Shown here in pieces: positions 40,384 to 49,839 of a stretch of DNA of 49,960 nt. The notes beneath the pieces are model-generated. The model had not been told where the DNA came from and did not search any database. It was given only the letters and a program-made list of their open reading frames with translations. Source of the stretch: an uncultured Oscillospiraceae bacterium (GTDB lineage: Bacteria > Bacillota > Clostridia > Oscillospirales > Ruminococcaceae); contig CASFXA010000174.1 of the NCBI GenBank assembly GCA_949298535.1, positions 1 through 49,960 of the forward strand. The letters are read 5' to 3'. Numbering within the stretch: position 1 is the first letter of the stretch; every line of letters starts with the position of its first letter. A program made the translations under genes and the position numbers.

Positions 40384-40411
40384 TTGACATCGGCAATGGA
40401 TGTAGTAAGAT
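40384..40411 (+). promoter_or_regulatory. Promoter and possible operator of the efflux operon
   Basis: TTGACA (40384-40389), 16-base spacer, TAAGAT (40406-40411). The -10 region lies in TAGTA-N12-TACTA and next to CATTG-N8-CAATG, loosely related to the palindrome before the MarR gene; MarR binding here is plausible but unproven. Confidence 0.55.
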
Positions 40412-40515
40412 TTACATTGTACTAATGCAATGGTACAGAAACGACAGGGCTCTGCCCTTTCGCGTCAGGGAAACAGTTCTTTCTCTGGCAGGTTGATATT
40501 GGGAGGATACGAGGA

Positions 40516-41820
40516 ATGAACAGAAATGTTGCGAGAATGATGGCGCTGGCAGCAGCGGGAGCCATGGTCCTGGCAGCGGCGGGCTGCTCTGGAAATTCAG
40601 GGGAAGCCGTCGCCGCCTCCACCGAAGAAACGTCTGTCATATTGGTTTCGGTGGAGCCCGCTTCCAGAGGAAACCTGGAGCTGAACACCTCCTTTGTGGG
40701 AACGGTGCAGCCGGATCAGATGGTCTCTGTGATTCCCAAGGTGTCCGGTACAGTGGAAAAGGTCAACTTCCAGCCGGGAGACACCGTAAAAAAAGGCGAG
40801 CTGCTGTTCCAGATCAGCACAGAGGATCTGATGACCTCTGTCCGGCAGGCTCAGGCAGCCTATCGTTCTGCCGCGGCCCAGGTGGACCAGATGACCGGCA
40901 GCAGCTACAAATCCAGCCTCCAGCAGCTGGATACCGCCTTTGATACCGCTTATGAAAACTATCAGGACGCTTCCGACGCGGTGGACGAGTGCGAAGACGC
41001 CATCCGGGAGCTGAAAAAGCAAATTGCGGAGCTGCCGGTGGGCGCCAGCAGCGCGGAACTGGAGGCACAGCTTGCTCAGCTTCAGGCACAGCTTTCCGGG
41101 CTGAAGAGTACGGAAGACTACCTCCGCAAAACCTACAACAACGCCAAAAATTCCTACAACATCACCATGCTGGAAGGGAAGGAGGAACTGGACGAAGTAG
41201 CCGCCGCCACCTTGGAACAGGCACAGGTGGCTCTGGACGCCGCTATGGAGACTCTGGATCACACCAAGCTCTATGCGCCCATCGACGGCGTGGTGGAAAG
41301 CGTCTCTGTTACGGAAATGAATATGGCCTCCACCGGTTCCCCCGCTTTTATCATTTCCAATAAAAGCGCCATGACCATTACCTTTGACGTTTCCTCCGAC
41401 GCGGTGATGACCATGAAGATCGGAGATTCCGTTGCCGTGGAAAAGAGCGGCAAGGAGTATGAGGCGGTGGTCACCGAGGTGGGCACCATGGTCAACGGGC
41501 AAACCGGCTTGTTTACTGTCAAGGCGACCCTCACCCAGGAGGCCCCGGAGCTGCTCACCGGTCTGACTGTGAAGGTGACCGCTCCCACCCAAAAAGCGGA
41601 CGATGCGCTGCTGGTATCTCAGGACGCGGTTTATTATGAGGATGGCGACGCATACCTCTATCTGCTGAAGGACGGCGTCGTTACCCGCGTCGATGTGGAA
41701 ACCGGTATTTCCAATGAGGAGCAGGTGGAGATCCTTTCCGGCATCACAGACGGAGATCCGGTCATCACATCCTGGAATCCCAACATGGTGGATGGCGTAT
41801 CCGCCGTTGCAGCCCAGTAA
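40516..41820 (+). CDS. RND efflux periplasmic-adaptor-type lipoprotein (MFP/HlyD)
   Basis: A 434-residue membrane-fusion protein. A lipoprotein signal ends at AAAGC (Cys near residue 24). Barrel-sandwich segments flank a coiled coil: VSVIPKVSGTVEKVNFQPGDTVKKGELLF before, and LYAPIDGVVESVSVTEMNM after a long Gln/Ala-rich hairpin (residues ~110-240). A beta-barrel domain follows. It couples the RND pump to the cell exterior; in a Gram-positive cell it is tethered to the outer face of the membrane. The pump gene starts 15 bases later. Confidence 0.93.
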   Translation: MNRNVARMMALAAAGAMVLAAAGCSGNSGEAVAASTEETSVILVSVEPASRGNLELNTSFVGTVQPDQMVSVIPKVSGTVEKVNFQPGDTVKKGELLFQISTEDLMTSVRQAQAAYRSAAAQVDQMTGSSYKSSLQQLDTAFDTAYENYQDASDAVDECEDAIRELKKQIAELPVGASSAELEAQLAQLQAQLSGLKSTEDYLRKTYNNAKNSYNITMLEGKEELDEVAAATLEQAQVALDAAMETLDHTKLYAPIDGVVESVSVTEMNMASTGSPAFIISNKSAMTITFDVSSDAVMTMKIGDSVAVEKSGKEYEAVVTEVGTMVNGQTGLFTVKATLTQEAPELLTGLTVKVTAPTQKADDALLVSQDAVYYEDGDAYLYLLKDGVVTRVDVETGISNEEQVEILSGITDGDPVITSWNPNMVDGVSAVAAQ

Positions 41821-41835
41821 CAGGAGGAAAAAACG

Positions 41836-44800
41836 GTGAACTTGACAAAACTTACCATGAGGCGTCCGGTCTCGGTGTTCATCATCCTGCTGGCGCTCAT
41901 CGTGTTTGGCATCCAGGCGATGTTGGGCGCTCCCCTGGAATTGATTCCTGAGATGGAAATGCCCATCATGATCGTCATGAGTTCTTATTCTGGCGCCGGT
42001 CCGGAAGAAGTGGAGGAAATGGTCACCAGCGTGCTGGAAAGCGCTGTTTCCACCTTGTCCGGCGTGGAGACCATTCAGTCCGTATCCCAAGAAGGAATGG
42101 CCATGCTGGCGCTGCAATTTTCCTATGGCACCGATATGGATGTCGCCCACATGGATCTGCAAAAGAAGCTGGATATGTATTCCGCCGCTTTGCCGGACAA
42201 CGCCAGCGATCCCACCATCATTGAAATGTCCATGGACGCCATGGCTACCATCACCCTGTCGGTAAAGGCCGCGGGCAATGTGGACCTGCTCAACTATGTG
42301 GAGGACAACATTGTTCCTGAATTTGAAAAAATCTCCGGCGTTGCGTCGGTGGACGTCTACGGCGGCCAGCAGGACTATATCAGCGTCTGCCTCCGGGAGG
42401 ACCAGCTGGACCAGTATGGTCTGGATATGAGCCAAATCGTTTCCGCTATGTCCTCGGCAGATTTCTCCCTCCCCGCAGGCACTGCGGACCGGGGAAGCGC
42501 GGAACTGACCCTGAGGGGCGGCGTTACATATGATTCCGTGGAGGGCCTGCGGCAGATGCCCATCTCCACCTCCACCGGCGCTGTTATTCACCTGAGCGAT
42601 GTGGCAGATATTTACCAGGCCAAACGTCCCGCCGAATCCATCAGCCGCTACAACGGTGAGGAAACGGTGACCCTCAGCATCACCAAGCGTCAGAGCGCCA
42701 GTACCCTGGATGTCAGCCGGGGAGCCATCAGCACCATGGAACGCCTTAATCAGCAGGGGATGGGCGTGGAGCTTTCGGTCATCAATGACAGCAGCGAACA
42801 GATTGTCAGCGCTATTCAGACCGTTATTTCCACGCTGATTTTGGGTATCGTTTTATCCATGGTGGTGCTGTTCATCTTTTTCGGCGAATGGCGGGCTTCC
42901 ATCATCGTAGGCAGCTCTATGCCCATTTCTGTGCTGACCACCATCATCCTCATGAACGCCATGGGCTTTTCCTTCAATATCATCTCCCTGGGCGGTCTGG
43001 TTATTGGCGTCGGTATGATGGTGGATAACTCCATCGTGGTACTGGAGAGCTGCTTCCGCCACCGGGAGCAGAAAATGCCCTTCCAGGAAGCCGCTTTGGA
43101 AGGCACCCGGGTGGTCACCAGCTCCATTATCGCCTCCACCATTACCACCATCGTGGTGTTCCTGCCCATTTCCATTATGCAGGGCATGACCGGGCAGCTG
43201 TTTAAACAGCTGGGCTTTACCATCATCTTCTCACTGGTGGCTTCCCTCATTTCCGCTTTGACCCTGGTGCCTTTGCTTTTCTGCCGTGTGGAGCCCCGGG
43301 AAAAGGAAGACATTTGGGCCACCAGGGCGCTTCGCCGTGTGGGCGAGGCCTATGGTCGTTTCCTGAAGCGGCTCTTCCCCCGCAAAAAACTGGTGGTCTT
43401 CATTGCTGTGGCGCTGCTGGTGATCTCCTTTGTGCTGCTGAGCTTCGTACCGATGGAACTGATTCCCTCCATCGATCAGGGCACCATTGACATCACGGTG
43501 GAAACCCGGCCAGGCTTGAAGCTGGAAAATGTTGACGCCATCGCTTCCTCCCTGGAGGAAATGATTCAGGCTCATCCTGATGTGGACCGTTACTCGGTCA
43601 GCGGCAGCAGCGGTTCCCTGAGCATTTCCGTCTACCTCAAAGGGGACCGGGCAATGACCACCGACCAGGTGGTGGACCAATGGCGTCAGGAAACCGCGGA
43701 TACTGTGGATTACACGGTCTCTGTCAGCTCCTACAATATGGCGGACGCCATGTCCGGCGGCGGCAGCGTCCAGCTTTATCTGGAGAGCACGGACCGGGAT
43801 CAGCTGAAAGAAGCTGCGGAACAGGTCCTGGCCATGATGCGGGAAAGCGACAGCATCATCAAAGCCTCTTCGGACCTGACTGACGGCAATCCTCAGGCGG
43901 AGATTGTGGTGGACCCCATCAAGGCCAGCGCAGTGGGGCTTTCCCCCTATCAGGTGGTCAGCACCGTCAGCAACGTCATGGATGGAAAAAACGCCATGAC
44001 CATCAGCCAGGATGGCAACCAGTATGACGTCTGGGTGGAATATCCGGAGGATCAGTACGAAACCATCAGCGATCTTTCCGGACTGACCATTCTCTCTGCC
44101 ACCGGCAAAAAGGTTCCCCTGCTGGACGTGGCGGAGATCACCTACTCCAACGCCCCCCAGAGCATTACCAAGATCGACAATATGTATGTCGTCACCATCA
44201 CCGGCCAGCCCACCACGGCGGCCCGCCTCACCGCCACGCAGGAAATCTACGGAAAAGTGGCGCAGATGGAGCTTCCCAACGGCGTTCAGATGCGCCAGGG
44301 CAGCACCATGGAGGCCATGAACGAAGAATTCTCCGCCATGGGCAGCGCTATTTTGTCCGCTGTGTTCCTGGTGTTCATGGTGATGGCGATGCAGTTTGAA
44401 TCCGCCCGGTTCTCCCTGGTGGTGATGCTGTGTATCCCCTTCTCCCTGATCGGATCCTTCGGCGCTTTGTTCCTCACCGGCGTCACCCTGAGTATGCCCT
44501 CCCTGATGGGCCTTCTGATGCTGGTGGGCATCGTGGTGAACAACGGTATCCTGTTCATTGACACCACCAACCAACTGCGCACCAGCATGGATGCGGAAAC
44601 AGCACTCATCTACGCCGGAAAAACCCGGATGCGCCCCATTCTGATGACCACCCTGACCACGGTGCTGTCCATGGTTCCCATGGCGCTGGGCATCGGCGAC
44701 GGCGCAGAGATCATGCAAGGTATGGCGGTTATCATCATCGGCGGATTGTGCGCTTCCACCCTCCTGACCCTGCTGCTGCTGCCCAACTTCTACCTGCTGA

Positions 44801-44988
44801 TGAATAAAAAAGATCCCCGGGACAAGAAGAAACGCAGAGGATTGTTCCGCCGCAAAGAAAAAGACGCTCCCCAAAAGGAGGAAGCGGATCCCCACAGATA
44901 CGGCGTATATGACAACGCTTTTGCGGAGCAGGAGGGGCTGCCTCCCCAACTGTTCTCCTCTGAGGAGGATGCCGATAAAAATTCCTGA
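41836..44988 (+). CDS. RND efflux pump permease (AcrB/SwrC-like)
   Basis: A 1050-residue proton-driven exporter with twelve membrane helices and two large extracytoplasmic loops. N-terminal MRRPVSVFIILLALIVFGIQAM, conserved LGGLVIGVGMMVDNSIVVLES (helix-4 region with the proton-relay Asp pair), VVFLPISIMQGMTGQLFKQ, and the second half LMGLLMLVGIVVNNGILFIDTTNQLR are diagnostic of the HAE/SwrC group. The tail is Lys-rich, then acidic. GTG start after CAGGAGG. Likely exports amphiphiles or drugs with the adaptor upstream; controlled by the MarR protein. Confidence 0.96.
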   Translation: MNLTKLTMRRPVSVFIILLALIVFGIQAMLGAPLELIPEMEMPIMIVMSSYSGAGPEEVEEMVTSVLESAVSTLSGVETIQSVSQEGMAMLALQFSYGTDMDVAHMDLQKKLDMYSAALPDNASDPTIIEMSMDAMATITLSVKAAGNVDLLNYVEDNIVPEFEKISGVASVDVYGGQQDYISVCLREDQLDQYGLDMSQIVSAMSSADFSLPAGTADRGSAELTLRGGVTYDSVEGLRQMPISTSTGAVIHLSDVADIYQAKRPAESISRYNGEETVTLSITKRQSASTLDVSRGAISTMERLNQQGMGVELSVINDSSEQIVSAIQTVISTLILGIVLSMVVLFIFFGEWRASIIVGSSMPISVLTTIILMNAMGFSFNIISLGGLVIGVGMMVDNSIVVLESCFRHREQKMPFQEAALEGTRVVTSSIIASTITTIVVFLPISIMQGMTGQLFKQLGFTIIFSLVASLISALTLVPLLFCRVEPREKEDIWATRALRRVGEAYGRFLKRLFPRKKLVVFIAVALLVISFVLLSFVPMELIPSIDQGTIDITVETRPGLKLENVDAIASSLEEMIQAHPDVDRYSVSGSSGSLSISVYLKGDRAMTTDQVVDQWRQETADTVDYTVSVSSYNMADAMSGGGSVQLYLESTDRDQLKEAAEQVLAMMRESDSIIKASSDLTDGNPQAEIVVDPIKASAVGLSPYQVVSTVSNVMDGKNAMTISQDGNQYDVWVEYPEDQYETISDLSGLTILSATGKKVPLLDVAEITYSNAPQSITKIDNMYVVTITGQPTTAARLTATQEIYGKVAQMELPNGVQMRQGSTMEAMNEEFSAMGSAILSAVFLVFMVMAMQFESARFSLVVMLCIPFSLIGSFGALFLTGVTLSMPSLMGLLMLVGIVVNNGILFIDTTNQLRTSMDAETALIYAGKTRMRPILMTTLTTVLSMVPMALGIGDGAEIMQGMAVIIIGGLCASTLLTLLLLPNFYLLMNKKDPRDKKKRRGLFRRKEKDAPQKEEADPHRYGVYDNAFAEQEGLPPQLFSSEEDADKNS

Positions 44989-45000
44989 TCCTTCCCCATA

Positions 45001-45050
45001 AAAAAACAGACCGGCATGATGGCATAGGCCAAATTGTCGGTCTGTTTTTC
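45001..45050 (+). terminator. Terminator of the efflux operon
   Basis: AAAAACAGACCG (about 45002-45012) pairs with CGGTCTGTTTTT (about 45038-45049). The following 245 bases to the glgB stop contain no gene I can support. Confidence 0.9.
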
Positions 45051-45294
45051 TGTCGCAAAACCGGAAAGAAATCTTGGATTTTCTTCTCCCGTCCGGATAT
45101 TTTTAAGCCCCTTCAGTCCCTTGGAGGATGGCGGAACCAAAATCTGTAGCCATTGTCCCTCCGCCTGCCAGATCCACAGAGGCGGAAGCAAAAGGCAGCC
45201 GCCCCTGTTATATCAATGATTTCCCCTTGCATATGAGGCCGCTCTCGTCAGGGGTTCTTCTGCCCGCAGCCTTTCAAAACTTCGGGAACGCTGC

Positions 45295-47220
45295 TCAATC
45301 TGTTGTTTTTGAGGGCTCTGCAGCAGCGCTGACAAGGTCCTGCCTCCGCTGCCTGCAGGAGGGGCCCTCCGCCTTTTCTTCCTCCGCTTCATCAGGCGCC
45401 TCTATCCGCAGCAGCAACCCGCCGAAGGGCGCCAAATCCAGCTGCAGCTCTCCCTGGCGGTTGGCCTGCAGCACCTGCGGCACCGGTCTGCCGCCGCCTC
45501 CCAGCTCCAAAGCGTCGGTGTTCAGAAGCAGCCTGCACACCGCCCGGGGCGGCAGTCCCCGAAGGGTATAATTCTCCCACAGATGTTCCGAAAAATTGAA
45601 GATCGCCGCCAGCCGGCTCTCCCCCAGGTCCCACCGTTCAAACGCGTAAACTGACCGGGTATAGTTATCCACATCCAGCCACCGCAGCCCCTGGGGATGA
45701 TAATCCCCTTTCCACAGAGCCGGTTCTTCCAGATAAAGATGATGGAGCTTTTGGAGATACCGGTGAAAGCAGTCATGAGCGGGATAGGTAAGCAGATTCC
45801 ATCCCAGGGCTTTGCTTTCATCCCACTCCTTAAATTCGCCCAAATCATTGCCCATAAAGTTCAATTTTTTCCCCGGATGGGTGAACATAAACAGATAGAG
45901 CGTGCGCAGTTGGGAAAACTTCTCCTCAAAGATGCCCCAGATTTTGTCGAGGATGGTCCGTTTGCCGTGGACCACTTCGTCATGGGAAAAGGGCAGCAGA
46001 AAGTTTTCGCTGTGAAAATAGCTCATGGCAAAGGTGAGCTTGTTGTAACTGCCGCTGCGATATTCAAAGGGCAAGGCCAGGTAATCCAGGGTGTCGTGCA
46101 TCCAGCCCATGGCCCACTTGTAATCAAAACCCAATCCCCCATATTCCACCGGAGCGGTAACCTTCGGGTAGGTGGAGGAATCCTCTGCGATGAGCATAAC
46201 GGAACAATGTGCCTGATGCAAAGCAAAGTTGGCGTTTTTTAAAAACCAGATTCCCGGCTCATTCAGCCCCCGATCCCTGTTGCCATCCCGGTAAACCAGA
46301 TTGGCCACCGCATCATAGCGGATGCCGTCGAAATGGTAAACACTCAGCCAGAAATCCAAAGCGGATTTGACAAAGCTGAGAACGTGAGGCTTTGTAAAAT
46401 CAAAGAGAGCCGTTCCCCACTGGGTATACCGCTCTTCCTCCCGGTCCGGCTCATACAGGCAGGAGCCGTCATACAGGTGCAGGGCGTAAAAATCCCGGAC
46501 AAAATGCAACGGAACAAAATCCAGCAGCACCCCGATTCCCGCCTGATGGCACCGGTCCACCAGCTCCATCAGCTCCCTGGGACTGCCATAGCGGCTGGTG
46601 GGGGCGAAATAGCCGGTCACCTGATAACCCCAGGAAGCATCCAAAGGATGCTCCATCAGGGGCATCAGTTCCAGATGGGTGTAGCCCATCTCCTGAAGAT
46701 AGGGCACCAATTCCTCCGCCAGCTGGCGGTAGGAGTAAAAATTGTTCTCCGCCTTTGGGTCATCCTCCCCAGGGGGATTGCGCTTCCAGGAGCCGGCATG
46801 AACCTCATAAATGTTCATGGGGCGGTCATGACAGCGGCTGCGCCGGGCCATCCAGTCTCCGTCTTTCCATTGGTATCCTTTTAAGCTGGTAACAATAGAC
46901 GCCGTATTGGGCCGCCGCTCACACCAAAAGGCGTAGGGATCTATCCGGTCATAGGTCTTCCCTTCCCCGGTGGTAACGCGATACTTGTACATCGCCCCCT
47001 CCAGGTTTCCCTCCAACCGCAACCGCCAAATCCCATGCTCATCCCGCTCCATAGGCAGCGGCTGCCAGTCCCGGGCGCTGCAAATAAGGCTCACTGACAC
47101 CGCAGCCGGGGCGTAAACAGTAAAAGTGGTATCCTCCGGGTCCGGATGGGCTCCAAACAACTCCCATCCCCGCAAGGAGGCTCCACGTAGATAATCCAGC
47201 ACTTTTTCTTCGTCTTTCAT
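45295..47220 (-). CDS. glgB: 1,4-alpha-glucan (glycogen) branching enzyme
   Basis: A 641-residue GH13 enzyme that makes alpha-1,6 branches in glycogen. N-terminal CBM48 (FTVYAPAAVSVSLICSARDW, AMYKYRV), then the barrel: LDFVPLHFV, DGIRYDAVANLVYRD (nucleophile Asp), LIAEDSSTYPKVT (Glu) and FSHDEVVHGK (transition-state Asp). GlgB-specific ELMPLMEHPLDASWGYQVTGYFAP and the all-beta C-terminal domain follow. ATG 47220 is used because the promoter TATAAT abuts the alternative ATG at 47265, which would be leaderless. No other glg genes are adjacent. Confidence 0.95.
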   Translation of the reverse strand: MKDEEKVLDYLRGASLRGWELFGAHPDPEDTTFTVYAPAAVSVSLICSARDWQPLPMERDEHGIWRLRLEGNLEGAMYKYRVTTGEGKTYDRIDPYAFWCERRPNTASIVTSLKGYQWKDGDWMARRSRCHDRPMNIYEVHAGSWKRNPPGEDDPKAENNFYSYRQLAEELVPYLQEMGYTHLELMPLMEHPLDASWGYQVTGYFAPTSRYGSPRELMELVDRCHQAGIGVLLDFVPLHFVRDFYALHLYDGSCLYEPDREEERYTQWGTALFDFTKPHVLSFVKSALDFWLSVYHFDGIRYDAVANLVYRDGNRDRGLNEPGIWFLKNANFALHQAHCSVMLIAEDSSTYPKVTAPVEYGGLGFDYKWAMGWMHDTLDYLALPFEYRSGSYNKLTFAMSYFHSENFLLPFSHDEVVHGKRTILDKIWGIFEEKFSQLRTLYLFMFTHPGKKLNFMGNDLGEFKEWDESKALGWNLLTYPAHDCFHRYLQKLHHLYLEEPALWKGDYHPQGLRWLDVDNYTRSVYAFERWDLGESRLAAIFNFSEHLWENYTLRGLPPRAVCRLLLNTDALELGGGGRPVPQVLQANRQGELQLDLAPFGGLLLRIEAPDEAEEEKAEGPSCRQRRQDLVSAAAEPSKTTD

Positions 47221-47273
47221 GGCTGTCGCCGCCTTTCCCGGGGCAGTTTCACCTGCGCCCGTCATCTTTCTTT

Positions 47274-47302
47274 ATTATAGCAAAGGGCTCCGCTCACAAC
47301 AA
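47274..47302 (-). promoter_or_regulatory. glgB promoter
   Basis: Minus strand TTGTTG (47302-47297), 17-base spacer, TGCTATAAT with hexamer 47279-47274. Confidence 0.6.
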
Positions 47303-47352
47303 GGCCGGGAATCCGACCTTTTTTCCCAGAGAAAATAAAGCGGAAAAGCCCA

Positions 47353-47381
47353 TTGACACAAACCACAAGATATAGTATGAT
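47353..47381 (+). promoter_or_regulatory. nrdD promoter
   Basis: TTGACA (47353-47358), 17-base spacer, TATGAT (47376-47381). The first NrdR box covers the spacer and touches the -10. Confidence 0.9.
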
Positions 47382-47419
47382 AATCGTGCAAACACAAAAA
47401 TATTAACCATATCTTGTGA
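47363..47419 (+). promoter_or_regulatory. Tandem NrdR boxes
   Basis: CCACAAGATATAGTAT (47363-47378) matches the NrdR consensus ACACWATATATWGTGT at 13 of 16 positions; TAACCATATCTTGTGA (47404-47419) matches at 11 of 16. They are 41 bp apart start to start, about four helical turns, as expected for cooperative NrdR binding. Occupation would block the promoter when (d)ATP signals sufficiency. Confidence 0.8.
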
Positions 47420-47423
47420 TACT

Positions 47424-47678
47424 GCATCGGTGCCTCTCCCTCTGTCGGGAGCTGGCCGAAAGAGGGAAGCGGGTGGAAATCCCGCGCGGTCCCGCCGCCG
47501 TATGGAACGAAACAGGCTTTTTCCTGTTCCCTGTCCGCCATCATGCCACTGGTTTTTTCCGGGAAGGCGCGGACAGCGGTCCAAAGCCGGAATACCTGCC
47601 GATGTATGCCGCCGCCACGGAGTATGGCGAGGAGCGGGCTAGCGATGCGCGTGCCTGTCCCGGGCCGCGCGTTTTTTG
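47424..47678 (+). promoter_or_regulatory. Cobalamin (B12) riboswitch with terminator
   Basis: ATCGGTGCC near 47424, then GGGAAGCGGGTGGAAATCCCGCGCGGTCCCGCCGCCGTA-type core at 47464-47502, including the B12 box GCGCGGTCCCGCCGCCGTA. A later hairpin GCGCG...CGCGC (47647-47670) followed by GTTTTTTG is the likely terminator. Cobalamin should switch off nrdD-nrdG, implying a B12-dependent (class II) reductase elsewhere in the genome. Confidence 0.92.
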
Positions 47679-47736
47679 TGTCCGGACACACAACAGCCGT
47701 CCTTCACAGGGTAGCCAGAGAAAGGAAGATGCTGTC

Positions 47737-49839
47737 ATGTCAACCATCCAATCCATCCGCAAACGCAGCGGTGAAGTGGTCCCCTTCACCCCGGAAAAAA
47801 TCACCAGAGCCATCTTCAAGGCGGCCAATGCCGTGGGAGGCAACGACTGGGAACGCTCGGAAGAGCTGTGCCGCCAGGTGGTAAAAATGGCCGAGGAACG
47901 CTATCCCCTGGGAACGGTGGAAGTGGAACAGATCCAGGACCTGGTGGAAAAGGTCCTCATTGAAAACGGACACGCCCGCACCGCAAAAGCCTACATCCTA
48001 TATCGGGAAAAGCGCCGGGGAGCCCGGGAGGCCAACGCCCTCATCGGCGCTACCATCGAGATGTTTTCCAGCTATATGGAGGATATGGACTGGCAGGTGA
48101 AGGAGAACGCCAACGCTCAAAAATCCATCAACGGCATGAACAACTACATCCGGGAGACCTTCACCAAACAATATTGGCTCCATGAGGTCTATCCGGAGGA
48201 AATCCGGAAAGCCCATCTCTCCGGGGACCTGCACCTCCACGATCTGGGTTTCTTTGGTCCCTACTGTGCCGGCTGGGATCTGCGGCAGCTGCTGATGCTG
48301 GGCTTCGGCGGCGTCCCGGGAAAGGTGGAATCCAAGCCCGCCAGGCATCTTCGCTCCTTCCTGGGGCAGATTGTGAATTCCACCTTCACCACTCAGGGGG
48401 AAACCGCCGGCGCTCAGGCCTGGTCCTCCTTCGACACCTACTGCGCCCCCTTCATCCGGTATGACAAGCTGGACTATACTGCCGTCAAACAGGCTCTCCA
48501 GGAGTTTGTCTTTAACCTCAACGTCCCCACCCGGGTGGGCTTCCAGTGCCCCTTTTCCAACCTCACCTTTGATCTGACGCCTCCCAGAACGCTCCGGGAT
48601 CAAAAGGTCATCATCGGCGGACAGGTAATGGCGGAGTGCTATGGGGATTTCCAGGCGGAAATGGATCTGCTGAACACCGCCTTCTGCGATGTGATGATGG
48701 AAGGGGATAAACAGGGCCGCGTCTTCACCTTCCCTATCCCCACCATCAACGTCACCAATGAGTTCCAGTGGGACAGCCCCGTTACCGATAAATTTATGGA
48801 GATCACCTGCAAATACGGGATCCCCTACTTTTCCAACTACGTCAACTCCGATCTCTCCCCGGAGGACGCTCTGTCCATGTGCTGCCGCCTGCGGCTGGAC
48901 ACCAAGGAACTGCGGAAGCGGGGCGGCGGGCTGTTCGGCTCCAATCCCCTCACCGGCTCCATCGGGGTGGTGACCCTCAATCTGCCCCGGGCAGCCTATC
49001 TGGCCAGGGACAAGGAGGACTACAAAGTCCGCCTCCGCAAACTGGTGGACATCGCCCGGAACAGCCTGGAGATCAAACGGAAAACCATCGAGGAGCAAAC
49101 CGTCAACGGGATGTATCCCTACTCCGCTCACTATCTGGAGGACGTAAAGGCCCGTACCGGCAGCTACTGGTACAACCACTTCAACACCATCGGTCTGGTG
49201 GGGATGAACGAAGCCTGCTTAAACTTTCTGGGCAAGGACCTGACCACCCCTGAGGGGCAGGCCTTTGGACTGGAGACCCTGGACTACCTCCGGGAACTGA
49301 TCGCTGCCATTCAGGAGGAAACCGGACACTTCTACAATCTGGAGGCCACCCCCGCCGAGGGCACCAGCTACCGCCTGGCCCAGCTGGACCGGGAGCGGTA
49401 CCCGGAGATCATCACCGCCGGGGAGGAGGTTCCCTACTATACCAACTCCTCCCAGCTGCCGGTGGGATTCACCGACGACATCTTTGAGACCCTGGACCTC
49501 CAGGATGAATTGCAGTGCAAATATACCGGAGGCACCGTCCTCCACCTCTATCTGGGGGAACAGATCCGGGACACCGAAGTGGCGAAAAAACTGCTGCGCC
49601 GGGCCTTCCAGAACTATAAACTGCCCTATCTCTCCCTGACCCCCACCTTCTCCGTCTGCCCGGAACACGGATACATCTCCGGAGAACATTTCACCTGCCC
49701 CACCTGCGGCCACGAAGCGGAGGTATGGACCCGGGTGGTGGGTTATCTGCGGCCGGTACAGAACTTCCACAAGGGCAAAGCGGAAGAATACCGCCTGCGG
49801 AAAAAGTATGTCCTCCCCTGGGAGGAGGAAGCGGTATGA
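47737..49839 (+). CDS. nrdD: Anaerobic (class III) ribonucleoside-triphosphate reductase
   Basis: A 700-residue glycyl-radical enzyme making deoxyribonucleotides without oxygen. N-terminal ATP-cone (IRKRSGEVVPFTPEKITRAIFKAANAVGG) for allosteric control, then the catalytic barrel (LHDLGFFGPYCAGWDLRQLL, NSTFTTQGETAGAQAWSSFD). Near the C terminus a zinc site, CPEHGYISGEHFTCPTCG, precedes the radical Gly669 in RVVGYLRPVQ. ATG 47737 follows AAAGGAAG by 8 bases; the frame is open further upstream only through the riboswitch. It overlaps nrdG (ATGA), its activase. Confidence 0.97.
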   Translation: MSTIQSIRKRSGEVVPFTPEKITRAIFKAANAVGGNDWERSEELCRQVVKMAEERYPLGTVEVEQIQDLVEKVLIENGHARTAKAYILYREKRRGAREANALIGATIEMFSSYMEDMDWQVKENANAQKSINGMNNYIRETFTKQYWLHEVYPEEIRKAHLSGDLHLHDLGFFGPYCAGWDLRQLLMLGFGGVPGKVESKPARHLRSFLGQIVNSTFTTQGETAGAQAWSSFDTYCAPFIRYDKLDYTAVKQALQEFVFNLNVPTRVGFQCPFSNLTFDLTPPRTLRDQKVIIGGQVMAECYGDFQAEMDLLNTAFCDVMMEGDKQGRVFTFPIPTINVTNEFQWDSPVTDKFMEITCKYGIPYFSNYVNSDLSPEDALSMCCRLRLDTKELRKRGGGLFGSNPLTGSIGVVTLNLPRAAYLARDKEDYKVRLRKLVDIARNSLEIKRKTIEEQTVNGMYPYSAHYLEDVKARTGSYWYNHFNTIGLVGMNEACLNFLGKDLTTPEGQAFGLETLDYLRELIAAIQEETGHFYNLEATPAEGTSYRLAQLDRERYPEIITAGEEVPYYTNSSQLPVGFTDDIFETLDLQDELQCKYTGGTVLHLYLGEQIRDTEVAKKLLRRAFQNYKLPYLSLTPTFSVCPEHGYISGEHFTCPTCGHEAEVWTRVVGYLRPVQNFHKGKAEEYRLRKKYVLPWEEEAV

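Noticed and set aside
47416-47736. N-terminal extension of NrdD
   Set aside because: This open frame is the cobalamin riboswitch; the ATP-cone domain starts at 47737.
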